Source: Grimontia indica (lineage in GTDB: Bacteria; Pseudomonadota; Gammaproteobacteria; Enterobacterales; Vibrionaceae). From it: 64,000 nucleotides of DNA. The translations under genes were made by a program, and so were the position numbers. Under the pieces are notes generated by a model that was not told where the DNA came from, did no database searches, and was given only the letters and a program-made list of their open reading frames with translations. Where the stretch lies: the NCBI RefSeq assembly GCF_000333895.2, contig NZ_ANFM02000009.1:1-64000 (forward strand), read 5' to 3'. Numbering within the stretch: position 1 is the first letter of the stretch; each line of letters opens with the position of its first letter. Below, one piece after another: positions 18,304-26,315 of this stretch.

Positions 18304-19476
18304 TCAGCGCTGTTGTATTTGCTTCAGGCAAATCTTGATGACGTCGGCATCGCACAACGGCTGATTGAAGAAAGAGGGAGGTAGCAAAGGTGAAGCGCCG
18401 GGAAGGTAGGTTTCATGTCCTCGCCCCGCGACGACAAGAATGTCCTCATCAGTTTGGCCAGAGAGTGCCTGATAAATGGCTTCGACCCGGTTTTTCACAA
18501 AACGCGCATGAGGCAAGGTCTGGCGCAAGGGGGAAACGATATGCTCAATCGGCTCAGTCCGTGAGTTGTCACCAGTGATAAAAATGCGTTGGGCATATTT
18601 CCCCACCTCTTTTGCCATAGGCGTGCGTTTGGTTTTGTCCCGATCGCCCCCACACCCAAACACGACGGTTAAGGGCTTCTGATAGTGTTCTCTTAACGCT
18701 GAAAGCGTTTGACCCAGGCCATCAGGGTTGTGGGCAAAATCGACAAAAACCCGCCGTTTATCTTTGACTGGAATGGCTTGCAACCTACCCGGTGGCAGAG
18801 TGAGAGAGGGGATAAATGCAAGGGCTTTTTTCATGGCATGATAACCACAAAGGCTGTCGATCAGGCCCAAGGCAGTCAGCAAGTTGAAGACATTGTGCTG
18901 CCCCAAGAACGGTGCGCGGCCTTGCCAGTGTTCACCGGCCAAACACAACGTCAGTTGGTGATGGTTGAGCACGCCATACCACCCGCTTTCCCGCGTTTGG
19001 CTGCTGAAGGTTTTTGGTAGGCAACCGTGCTGAATGCATGCATCAAACCATGCTTCGCGGTGTGGCTCTTCATGGCGGAGCCAGATGCTTGCGCCCGGTT
19101 TGCAATGAGCGGTGAGTTTGAGTTTAGCGTTGAGGTAGTCTGTCTCGGTTTTATGGTAATCGCGATGATCGTGAGACAGGTTAGTAAAAGCCCCACAGTC
19201 AAATTGGAATCTTTGGTACTGTCCTAAAATCAGTAACCTGCTGAAGCATTCCATCAAGCAGACGTCGATTTGCCACTGCACCATCACCTCCTTCACGTGG
19301 TCATGGATTCGCTCAGGGGTGTTGCAATACCAGGGCAGGGATTCGGTGATGTCTTGGTGGCGAAGCCCCAACGTGCCCCATGTCATTGCGGACACGCCGA
19401 TATGGTTCAGTAGTTGGCGGGTTAACTCAATGCTGGTGGTTTTCCCGTTTGTTCCGGTAACGGCTGCGAATTTCAT
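18304..19476 (-). CDS. Truncated MurE-like amide ligase (no UDP-MurNAc domain)
   Basis: 390 residues from the ATG at 19476 (AAGGAG six bases upstream). The protein begins directly with the Mur ligase ATP-binding loop GTNGKTT (residues 8-14), so the N-terminal UDP-MurNAc-binding domain of MurE (about 90 residues) is missing. FTNLSHDHRDYH, the carbamylated-Lys region (LNAKLKL), GRLQ, the FAHNPDGL motif, GCGGDRDK and the GRGHETY motif are all MurE-type. The DAP-recognition motif DNPR of MurE reads DNSR here. A ligase that adds an amino acid such as diaminopimelate to a non-nucleotide acceptor is inferred. First gene of the operon; promoter in the 90-bp gap to the divergent kinase. Confidence 0.82.
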   Translation of the reverse strand: MKFAAVTGTNGKTTSIELTRQLLNHIGVSAMTWGTLGLRHQDITESLPWYCNTPERIHDHVKEVMVQWQIDVCLMECFSRLLILGQYQRFQFDCGAFTNLSHDHRDYHKTETDYLNAKLKLTAHCKPGASIWLRHEEPHREAWFDACIQHGCLPKTFSSQTRESGWYGVLNHHQLTLCLAGEHWQGRAPFLGQHNVFNLLTALGLIDSLCGYHAMKKALAFIPSLTLPPGRLQAIPVKDKRRVFVDFAHNPDGLGQTLSALREHYQKPLTVVFGCGGDRDKTKRTPMAKEVGKYAQRIFITGDNSRTEPIEHIVSPLRQTLPHARFVKNRVEAIYQALSGQTDEDILVVAGRGHETYLPGASPLLPPSFFNQPLCDADVIKICLKQIQQR

Positions 19477-19566
19477 GGATAACTCCTTGGGCGAAGTGGT
19501 TACCAAACAGCCTAAATCTGACAGGAATAATCACCATCCCAAGTTCTAGGGGGTATTAAGGATCTA

Positions 19567-21465
19567 ATGCACCAAAGAATGTCTGCGATGCACTCTGGAA
19601 AGGCGCTAACCAATGCAGTATTTCGCTTTGTGTTGGTACTCGTGCTGCCTGCAATCATGCTGCTGATAATGGTGAAGGGACTTGAGGTGACTAACCATAT
19701 CAACTTGCCCGTTGTTGATGTGGCGACTCAGGTGATTCAGCAAGACGGTAAGCCCACATACCGGGAGGTTTCCCTGCCGCATAACTACACCCTTGGTAGC
19801 GGTTTTTCCTATGGGCAATACAGTTTGGTACTGCCAAAAGCGGGTGGAGATACCACGGCGATTTTGTTGCCGCCATTCAGAGATACCTTGGTAATGCGAA
19901 CCGGAGGGGAGTTAATTTGGCAGACAGCGCCTGTGGCCTACTCCCGCGAGCATATGATGCCGCGTTTTCGCTATCAGCCTGTTTATCATGAGTTCCCAAA
20001 TCGATTATTTAACGGAGAGAACTTATCTGTCTCGGTCGATATTGGTTCCAGTGGAGGGTTGCGGCTTCCTCAAATCTATGTGGGTACGCCTGAAGAGGTG
20101 AAACCTGTTTATCATCGTCAGTACTGGTCCCAGATAGGCGTTCATAAGGTGATGCTTTGGCTCACGCCGGTCATCACGTTGTTTTACCTGATGCTTTGGT
20201 GGTTTCGCCGTCAGAACAGCGAATACCTCTACTTCGCGCTGGGTACGGTCTGCTGGGCCATGACCAATATGACGTTCACGATTTCCAACTTACCGATTTC
20301 CCAGCACATTTATTGGATGTTGTCTGTTTCATTTCAACCTTTGCTCACCCTGTTTATGGTGCTGTTTCTTCACCGCTGGTATGGCATTCAGGCGAGAAAG
20401 CTTGAGTATGTATTTTGGTGTGTTTCCCTCTTGCTGGTGGTTGCCTCCTTTGCGTTGTATGAATGGGATCCTCAATATATATGGTGGCGATTTAACGAGA
20501 GCTTCCTGCGGGGATTCGTGGCGCTGAGCGCGGTTTATATCGGGTACATACTGCTGTGGCAGGCATACTTACGACACAGCCTCAGTGCGCTTATCTTGGC
20601 GATATCCGGTCTGGTGGGTGTTTATGCTGGGGTGTTGGATTCACTGGATGGCATGCAGCTTCTGGATATGTATTTTCCGCTGAGTATACATGCAAACTTA
20701 CTGATCTTTCTGACACTTTGTGGCTTGCTGATGTACCGCTATGTGAGCGCCCTAAACAAGAGTGAAGAGCTGCAGAAAACGTTGGAAGACAAAGTCGTTG
20801 AAGCAATAAAACGTTTTGAGCAAGAGCAGTCGATAGCCCACGAAAGTGAGAAGCAACGTGCTTTGCTGACGGAACGGCAAAACCTGTTATCTGACATGCA
20901 CGATGGATTGGGTAGCCAGTTGGTAGAGCTGATCACCTTGCTAAGAGTGAAGAGCGTTGGCCGGGAAGATCTCCAACTCAAAGCGCAGCAATGTCTCAAT
21001 GATCTCAGACTGATTCTTGATAGCCGGAACCCGTTGTTTGAAACCCAGTTTACCGTGCTCCTTGGTCAGTGGCGCTCACGCATCGAGCCCGTCTTGGAGG
21101 CCTCTGGTATCGACTTAGCGTGGAGCCTTGATATCTGTGACGAAGAAATGCACTTGAGCGCCCAACAAAAGCTGGACTTACTGCGTGTTTTTCAGGAGCT
21201 TATAACCAACACGATCAAACATGCAAAGGACGCGACCAGAGTGATGTTCTGTTGCCAAATGGAATCAAATTCACTACATATTCAGATTACAGACGACGGA
21301 AAATGCAGTGAAGAACAAGATGACAGTGATCACGGGTATGGACTGGCGTCTATTCAATCACGCGTAAAGAGATTGGGGGGGCAGTGTCATTTTCAACGAG
21401 GAACGTCAGGCGCGTCGACGGAGATGATCATTCCAACGGGAAAAGAAGCAGGAAACAGGACGTGA
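19567..21465 (+). CDS. 7TM-type sensor histidine kinase (HisKA_3)
   Basis: 632 residues: one N-terminal membrane helix (~18-37), a ~160-residue periplasmic beta-rich domain, seven membrane helices (~195-400) as in 7TMR-DISM receptors, a coiled coil, a HisKA_3 dimerisation helix with His445 in SDMHDGLGSQL, and an HATPase domain (N box ELITNTIKH, G1 ITDDG, G2 HGYGLASI). The NarL-class partner expected for this kinase type is the regulator at 12458. RBS AAGG precedes the ATG. The 3' end overlaps the next gene by four bases (GTGA), so the two are translationally coupled. Confidence 0.86.
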   Translation: MHQRMSAMHSGKALTNAVFRFVLVLVLPAIMLLIMVKGLEVTNHINLPVVDVATQVIQQDGKPTYREVSLPHNYTLGSGFSYGQYSLVLPKAGGDTTAILLPPFRDTLVMRTGGELIWQTAPVAYSREHMMPRFRYQPVYHEFPNRLFNGENLSVSVDIGSSGGLRLPQIYVGTPEEVKPVYHRQYWSQIGVHKVMLWLTPVITLFYLMLWWFRRQNSEYLYFALGTVCWAMTNMTFTISNLPISQHIYWMLSVSFQPLLTLFMVLFLHRWYGIQARKLEYVFWCVSLLLVVASFALYEWDPQYIWWRFNESFLRGFVALSAVYIGYILLWQAYLRHSLSALILAISGLVGVYAGVLDSLDGMQLLDMYFPLSIHANLLIFLTLCGLLMYRYVSALNKSEELQKTLEDKVVEAIKRFEQEQSIAHESEKQRALLTERQNLLSDMHDGLGSQLVELITLLRVKSVGREDLQLKAQQCLNDLRLILDSRNPLFETQFTVLLGQWRSRIEPVLEASGIDLAWSLDICDEEMHLSAQQKLDLLRVFQELITNTIKHAKDATRVMFCCQMESNSLHIQITDDGKCSEEQDDSDHGYGLASIQSRVKRLGGQCHFQRGTSGASTEMIIPTGKEAGNRT

Positions 21466-21902
21466 TAGACGAAAAGCGATTCATGCTTAGAGCGCTCGAT
21501 GTGTCAAAAAATGCACTGCCTTATTGCCAACCCAACCCTCCTGTGGGCTGCGTCCTTGTCGCCAATGGCGATATTGTTGCGGAAGGGTTTACACAACCTA
21601 TTGGCGGCCATCATGCGGAAGTGGAAGCACTCGGGAAGCTCAGTTCAAATATCGATATTAAAACGGTAACAGCATACGTCACACTTGAACCCTGCTCGTT
21701 TATTGGCAGAACGCCAGCGTGTGCCGAAACCTTGTTGAATTCAGGGATAGGCAAAGTGGTCGTTTCGCTACTCGACCCAGATCGGCGAAACAATGGCGCG
21801 GGTATTGCGATGTTGCAGCAGGGTGGCGTGCATGTTGAGGTTGGTCTCGCACGGGATGAGGTTGAAACCTTCCTGACTCCTTATCTTGGGCTTTCTTGGT
21901 AA
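21462..21902 (+). CDS. Stand-alone RibD-type pyrimidine deaminase domain
   Basis: 146 residues from GTG 21462, which overlaps the kinase stop; a longer frame into the kinase gene is unlikely. It carries the zinc site of RibD deaminases: HHAEVEAL (HAE) and EPCSFIGRTPAC (PC....C), plus the NPPVGCV substrate loop and the DPDRRNNGAG stretch. The reductase domain of RibD (another ~200 residues) is absent, so it would deaminate but not reduce a riboflavin-pathway or related pyrimidine substrate. Coupling to a sensor kinase is unusual. Could serve a side pathway or modified-nucleotide salvage; substrate unknown. Confidence 0.82.
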   Translation: MIDEKRFMLRALDVSKNALPYCQPNPPVGCVLVANGDIVAEGFTQPIGGHHAEVEALGKLSSNIDIKTVTAYVTLEPCSFIGRTPACAETLLNSGIGKVVVSLLDPDRRNNGAGIAMLQQGGVHVEVGLARDEVETFLTPYLGLSW

Positions 21903-21969
21903 GAGTTTTGGTGGAGACTTAATCAACATCTCTCATTGTCAAAGCCGTTAACCCCGCATCAAAACTACC

Positions 21970-22050
21970 CAAAGATTCATCGCAAGAACAAACCTGTCTT
22001 CTGGCTCACTTACCAGACGGAAAATCCCACCCTCGGCAACTACAACTGAT
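21970..22050 (-). promoter_or_regulatory. Possible cobalamin riboswitch 3' remnant (B12-box-like)
   Basis: Read on the minus strand, the segment 22013-21992 is AAGTGAGCCAGAAGACAGGT, close to the B12-box region of cobalamin riboswitches (AGYCMGGAGACCNGCC). The 5' core of the riboswitch is not found and no minus-strand gene lies downstream, so if real it is a relic. It sits in the gap between the deaminase and CDF genes. Confidence 0.25.
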
Positions 22051-22055
22051 GAAGG

Positions 22056-23006
22056 ATGCAAAGAAGTGAGTCGATAGGGCGGGCACTTATGAAAGACACT
22101 GCGTTGATTGTCACCGAAGAAAGGGCGCTGAAAGTCAGTATTGTGGCTAATTTGGTGATGGCATTTTCAGGGTGGGTGACCTATTACCTCTCAGGCTCTG
22201 AAGCGTTGCTGCTGGACGGTAACCTTTCCTTTATTCTTTTTCTTTCGTCAATAGTTGCACTTCGCCTGACCCGCGTTAAAGCGCTGGTGACGGACGATTT
22301 TCCTTTTGGAAAGTTTGCTGGCGAGTCCATGTATACACTGTTCAAAGGCATCATGATCCTTGGTGTGTTGCTCTCTTCTATCACGACCAATATTGGCAAA
22401 ATCTTTGGCTATATCGAAGGGGAGCCGACACCCCCGCTCGTGATCGGGCCCATCATGATTTATACCCTGGCTATGGTGGCGATATGTCTAGGACTGGCGT
22501 TTTACTACCGTAATGAAAACAAAAAAGTGCAATACAACAGCATGTTATTAGATGCAGAGGCAAAGTCTTCGCTGGTGGATGGCGTGCTTTCTGCTGCAAT
22601 TGGTATTGCGCTGATTGCCATTATCTTCGTGGATATTCACGGGGCATGGGGTTTTCTGCATTACATTGGAGATGCCATTGTCGTGGTGCTGTTGGGGATA
22701 GCGATGATGCCACAGCCTACTGATCTAATCCGGTGCGCGTTTCATGAGTTAATGGGTGGTAGCCTTAAAGATGAAGACGAGCAGCGTGAAATCGACACAA
22801 CCATTCGTCAGCTGCTCAGTGCAAGGGACATTCAATGCAAAGAATTACTGGCGATGAAGGTCGGCAGTAGTTACCTCATCATCGTGTGCTTCACCGCGGA
22901 AGTGTTTAAACACAAAAGCGATGATTTGGTGATAGTACGGAAAGAGATCCTCGATAGCCTCTGTAAAACACGTAGTTTCGTCGACTTAGAGTTGGTGCTG
23001 GATTGA
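22056..23006 (+). CDS. Cation diffusion facilitator (CDF) family transporter
   Basis: Up to 316 residues; an internal ATG at 22089 is an alternative start. Six hydrophobic helices. The CDF metal-site pattern appears as LLLDGNLSFI (D in helix 2) and LLDAEAKSSLVDGVLS (D near helix 5), though the usual HxxxD/HxxxD histidines are replaced by Asp/Asn, so the transported ion may differ from zinc. The last ~90 residues form a cytoplasmic ferredoxin-like domain. Expected role: divalent cation/proton antiport at the inner membrane. Monocistronic. Confidence 0.75.
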   Translation: MQRSESIGRALMKDTALIVTEERALKVSIVANLVMAFSGWVTYYLSGSEALLLDGNLSFILFLSSIVALRLTRVKALVTDDFPFGKFAGESMYTLFKGIMILGVLLSSITTNIGKIFGYIEGEPTPPLVIGPIMIYTLAMVAICLGLAFYYRNENKKVQYNSMLLDAEAKSSLVDGVLSAAIGIALIAIIFVDIHGAWGFLHYIGDAIVVVLLGIAMMPQPTDLIRCAFHELMGGSLKDEDEQREIDTTIRQLLSARDIQCKELLAMKVGSSYLIIVCFTAEVFKHKSDDLVIVRKEILDSLCKTRSFVDLELVLD

Positions 23007-23135
23007 ATAGATCCAGCCATCACGATGCAAACCATTCATTTTCGGCGACATGAAATCAGTGCAATGATGCCGATTGAGCTAGAACCCATCTATGTTCTAC
23101 AATGGCGCACTTTCAAATGACATCAGGTCAATATA

Positions 23136-23384
23136 ATGAACGACACAACTTCAAAGCCAGCGCTGCCAGACCACCTTTCTGGTAACCCACGTAGCCCACA
23201 CTTTGTGGAAGAATGCTTCCAGCACGACATCGGCATTCGCTTCAACGGTAAAGAGCGTACTGATGTTGAGGAGTACTGCATCAGCGAAGGTTGGATCAAA
23301 ATTCCTTCACCTAAAGCACTGGATCGTCGTGGCCAGCCACTGCTGATCACGCTGAAAGGCACGGTTGAAGCTTACTACATCTAA
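23136..23384 (+). CDS. DUF3297 family protein
   Basis: An 82-residue protein matching DUF3297: PALPDHL..NPRSPH, the VGIRFNGKER-like stretch (IGIRFNGKERTDVEEYCISEGWI) and GQPL.ITLKG.VE.YY at the end. Cytoplasmic, function unknown, widespread in gammaproteobacteria. Followed by an intrinsic terminator. Confidence 0.87.
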   Translation: MNDTTSKPALPDHLSGNPRSPHFVEECFQHDIGIRFNGKERTDVEEYCISEGWIKIPSPKALDRRGQPLLITLKGTVEAYYI

Positions 23385-23420
23385 GCTATCAAACGTCGCA
23401 AGACACTGATTCAAAAGAAC

Positions 23421-23453
23421 GAGAGTCCAAGGTCACTTGGGCTCTCTTTTTTT
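23421..23453 (+). terminator. Intrinsic terminator
   Basis: AGAGTCCAAG and CTTGGGCTCT pair around GTCA (one G:T pair), followed by seven T residues. Ends the DUF3297 transcript. Confidence 0.88.
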
Positions 23454-23579
23454 GCCTGTAAAACAGGGTTTGTACGCGGGATGATTCCCTTAGGTGCAAG
23501 CCTGGAACTCTGATAGACTCCCCCGCCTCTCCGGTAAATCGTGTTGATTATGCCGGACCACCTAAGACTAGGATCTGCT

Positions 23580-24062
23580 TTGACCAATAATGATATCTTG
23601 CGCCGCATTCGCTATACCTTCGACTTTAAAGACAAAGAAGTTGTGGAAATTTTCGCGCTGGCTGATGTAACCGTGACGCTTGAACAAGTGGCGGCTTGGA
23701 TGAAAAGAGATGAAGACGAAGCGTTCGTGCAAATGAACAGCATCGAGCTTTCTTCTTTTCTGAACGGTTTGATCAACTTGAAACGCGGTAAGCGCGACGG
23801 TGAACAACCTCAGCCTGATGCCCATCTGAGCAACAACATGGTGTTTCAGAAGCTGCGTATTGCGCTGAACCTGAAAGCGGAAGATATTCTGGAGATCCTG
23901 GAACTGGCGAACTTCCGCTTGAGCAAGCATGAACTGAGTGCTTTTTTCCGCAAGCCTGACAATAAACACTACCGTCAGTGTAAAGACCAGATCCTGCGTA
24001 ATTTCCTGATGGGTGTGCAGCTAAAACTACGCCCTGAAGATCAGACTGAATACCAAGACTGA
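23580..24062 (+). CDS. yehS: DUF1456 family protein, YehS-like
   Basis: About 160 residues from TTG 23580 (AGGA seven bases upstream); this aligns with the start of E. coli YehS, while the longer frame from 23541 adds an unmatched leader. Two tandem copies of the DUF1456 unit are visible: NDILRRIRYTFDF...V.IF.LADV and KLRIALNL..EDILEILELANF, each followed by an ..FFRKPD or MKRDEDE.. block. Cytoplasmic, function unknown. A strong terminator follows. Confidence 0.85.
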   Translation: MTNNDILRRIRYTFDFKDKEVVEIFALADVTVTLEQVAAWMKRDEDEAFVQMNSIELSSFLNGLINLKRGKRDGEQPQPDAHLSNNMVFQKLRIALNLKAEDILEILELANFRLSKHELSAFFRKPDNKHYRQCKDQILRNFLMGVQLKLRPEDQTEYQD

Positions 24063-24073
24063 TTGCTAATCCA

Positions 24074-24104
24074 AACAAAGCCCGGTTATCCGGGCTTTGT
24101 TTTT
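24074..24104 (+). terminator. Intrinsic terminator
   Basis: ACAAAGCCCGG and CCGGGCTTTGT pair around TTAT, followed by TTTTT. Positioned between the convergent yehS-like and GNAT genes, with an A-run on the other side, so it may work in both directions. Confidence 0.9.
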
Positions 24105-24110
24105 GGCACG

Positions 24111-24566
24111 TTAGGTAGATTTCGCGTTATCCAATGTATGGACAGTGACATGGAACTTTTCATTACCTGGCATGCGGCCGCTGGCGATACCTGTTTCAAT
24201 AAACCCAACAGATTGATAGAAATTTAGCGCAGTAATATTCCCTTTTAACACTTCAATTGAGAAAGTACGTGCAGGTGAGCCAATCACGGCATTGACCAAT
24301 GCTTTGCCGACACCACGACGATAAGCTGTGGGATCAACGTACAACCACGCGATCTCTTCATCATCATGTGCGATAAACCCGACAACCTGATCATTATCCT
24401 CTGCAACCAGTAGGCGATAATCAAAGAGGTCTTCGTTTTTTGCAGCGATTTCCAGTGGTATGAAAGCATCTTCAAGTGATGCCCCTCGAAGCTCATCCAG
24501 GCGAGCCAAGTCATGAATCTCGCAAAGGCGAGACCAATCGTTTTCCGAATATTCCCGAACTATCAT
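24111..24566 (-). CDS. GNAT family N-acetyltransferase
   Basis: About 151 residues from ATG 24566; the longer frame adds 23 residues without GNAT match. The acetyl-CoA-binding motif A is clear (WLYVDPTAYRRGVGKALV, with the R/Q-x-x-G-x-G/A loop), preceded by VVGFIAHDDEEIA (motif D) and followed by LNFYQSVGFIE (motif B). Substrate unknown; a small amine or protein N-terminus is usual. Ends at the bidirectional terminator. Confidence 0.8.
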   Translation of the reverse strand: MIVREYSENDWSRLCEIHDLARLDELRGASLEDAFIPLEIAAKNEDLFDYRLLVAEDNDQVVGFIAHDDEEIAWLYVDPTAYRRGVGKALVNAVIGSPARTFSIEVLKGNITALNFYQSVGFIETGIASGRMPGNEKFHVTVHTLDNAKST

Positions 24567-24761
24567 GTGTTTTATCAAGTTTCCAATTAATGCCGAGGTG
24601 CCGCACAAAAACAGTTTTTGTAGTCTTGCCAGCATGGAAGGAAGAGGCTTTATAGCACCGTTTTATCGGTGCTCTGTGAGATGGCGTGCCAAAATGCGAC
24701 TAAGTGAGTGCTTTCTGTTTAAGACCGTACTATCTGCTTGGGGATAGACGTGGAAGCAAAT

Positions 24762-26000
24762 CTAGCTCCGCGTTTTCGGTTTGAATTGTTTGATGGAGCG
24801 CTTGCTGTTGCTGCGACGGTTGGCTTTCTTGTCGCGAGGCGGACGTTTGCGCTCGCTGTTGATGCCTTCTGTTGCAGGTTGGTCAGTCACTGGGAATCCT
24901 TCAAGCGAAAGCAGTTCCAATGGTCTTCCTGTTAATTTGCGAATAGCGTTCAGGGCATCAGTTTCGCCATGGCAAACCAAAGAGAGCGCCAGACCATTTT
25001 CGCCAGCACGGGCGGTACGGCCAACGCGGTGAACATAGACAGGCGCGTTCGGTGGTAAATCAGCATTGATCACCACAGGCAGCGCGTCGATGTGAATGCC
25101 GCGGGAAAGCAGGTCAGTAGAAACCAGAACGTTCACTTTCTTGGCTTTAAAAGCGGCCAGAGTTTGTTCGCGTGCCGTTTGATCTTTATCGCCATGAAGC
25201 GCCGCCACTGACATTCCAGCTTTGGTGAGTTTCTTCGCCAGAGCATCGGCATTACCGCGTTCACCGACAAACACCAATACCTGCTTCCAGCCATGTTGTT
25301 TGATCAGCGAAATCAACGCCTGCGCTTTACTGCCTTTGTTGACGAGATAAAGGCGTTCTTCAATCTCTTCCACCACACTGTTTTTCTGGTGTGCTTCTAT
25401 TCGCACAGGCTTAAAGAGCATAGACGCGGCGGCAGACTCCAGTGCTTGCGGCATAGTGGCTGAAAACAGGAGAGTTTGTCGCTTCGCTGGCAGCGCAGAA
25501 ATCAGGCGCTGAACGTCAGGCCAGAAACCCATTTCCAACAGACGGTCTGCTTCATCAAGCGCCCAGAGCTTCAAGGCGTGGAGCGAGACTTCTTCTTTGT
25601 CGATGAAATCAAGCAGGCGACCTGGCGTTGCCACGATAAGTTGTGGTTTGTCCGCCAGCTCTTTGAGCTGGTTTTCAGGCGCGACGCCGCCACACAGCAT
25701 CTCGGTCTTGATGCCCATGGGTGTGGCTATTTCATCAATCGCTTTGATGACCTGAGCGGCCAGTTCGCGTGTTGGAACCAGCACTAAAGCCTGAATGTCT
25801 TTCTGGCTTGGATTGGTGCGATCAAGCATTGGCAGACTGAATGCCAGCGTCTTGCCGCTACCTGTTTGCGCGAGTGCAATCACATCGCTGCCTTTCAGTG
25901 CGACTGGAATGGCTTTTTCCTGAATCAGGGTTGGGGACGAGAGCGCTTCAGGCAGTGCAGCCAGCAAAGCAGGAGAGAGGTTCAACGATGAAAAAGTCAT
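24762..26000 (-). CDS. rhlE: DEAD-box ATP-dependent RNA helicase, RhlE-like
   Basis: 412 residues with all core motifs: Q motif, AQTGSGKT (I), PTRELA (Ia), TPGRL (Ib), DEAD in ALDEADRL (II), SAT (III), LVSTDLLSRGI (V) and HRVGRTARAG (VI), then a short basic Lys/Arg-rich tail. Role: RNA remodelling in ribosome assembly or mRNA decay. It lies downstream of the dctP terminator. Its first ~54 codons, with the upstream intergenic region, are repeated near 35389-35549, see the repeat entries. Confidence 0.9.
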   Translation of the reverse strand: MTFSSLNLSPALLAALPEALSSPTLIQEKAIPVALKGSDVIALAQTGSGKTLAFSLPMLDRTNPSQKDIQALVLVPTRELAAQVIKAIDEIATPMGIKTEMLCGGVAPENQLKELADKPQLIVATPGRLLDFIDKEEVSLHALKLWALDEADRLLEMGFWPDVQRLISALPAKRQTLLFSATMPQALESAAASMLFKPVRIEAHQKNSVVEEIEERLYLVNKGSKAQALISLIKQHGWKQVLVFVGERGNADALAKKLTKAGMSVAALHGDKDQTAREQTLAAFKAKKVNVLVSTDLLSRGIHIDALPVVINADLPPNAPVYVHRVGRTARAGENGLALSLVCHGETDALNAIRKLTGRPLELLSLEGFPVTDQPATEGINSERKRPPRDKKANRRSNSKRSIKQFKPKTRS

Positions 26001-26315
26001 GGGCAGTCACAATGTGATGGAAAAGGTGGCGAAGTCTACCAGCCAGTCTATGAAAATTGTACGAAAAGCGGTTTGATTTTTTTGCACAGACAGTGGGAAA
26101 AGAGAAAAGCAGGCATCGGAAGAAGTGAGTATGCCTGCTTTGTGGTCATGCTATTGCAGATAGACGCTCTGGTTGGCTTTATCAACTTCGGCGAGGAACA
26201 GTTCTAGGAGTTCAGTGCCTTTATCGCCATGGGTTTCTTTAATGTATTCAATCACGCCTGGCTGGGTCGCATTGCGCATAGCCTGACGTTGATCATCACT
26301 CAAGGCATTCACTTT
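25840..26315. repeat. Left copy of the duplicated rhlE-dctP junction
   Basis: Covers the first ~54 codons of rhlE, the intergenic region with the dctP terminator and the end of dctP. A diverged second copy lies at 35389-35775 in the same orientation. From 25840 to 26000 the two copies align without gaps (160 bases). Confidence 0.85.
26107..26144 (-). terminator. Intrinsic terminator of the TRAP operon
   Basis: AAGCAGGCAT (26107-26116) pairs with ATGCCTGCTT (26131-26140). On the minus strand it follows the dctP stop and is followed by a T-rich tract. A covarying copy exists at 35655-35690. Confidence 0.8.

Noticed and set aside
13088-19476. Prophage interpretation of the S74/SGNH operon
   Set aside because: No capsid, tail, integrase or lysis genes and no attachment-site repeats were seen around it.
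24565-24935. Plus-strand open frames between the GNAT and rhlE genes
   Set aside because: They overlap the rhlE C-terminus in another frame and have no RBS or recognisable domain.
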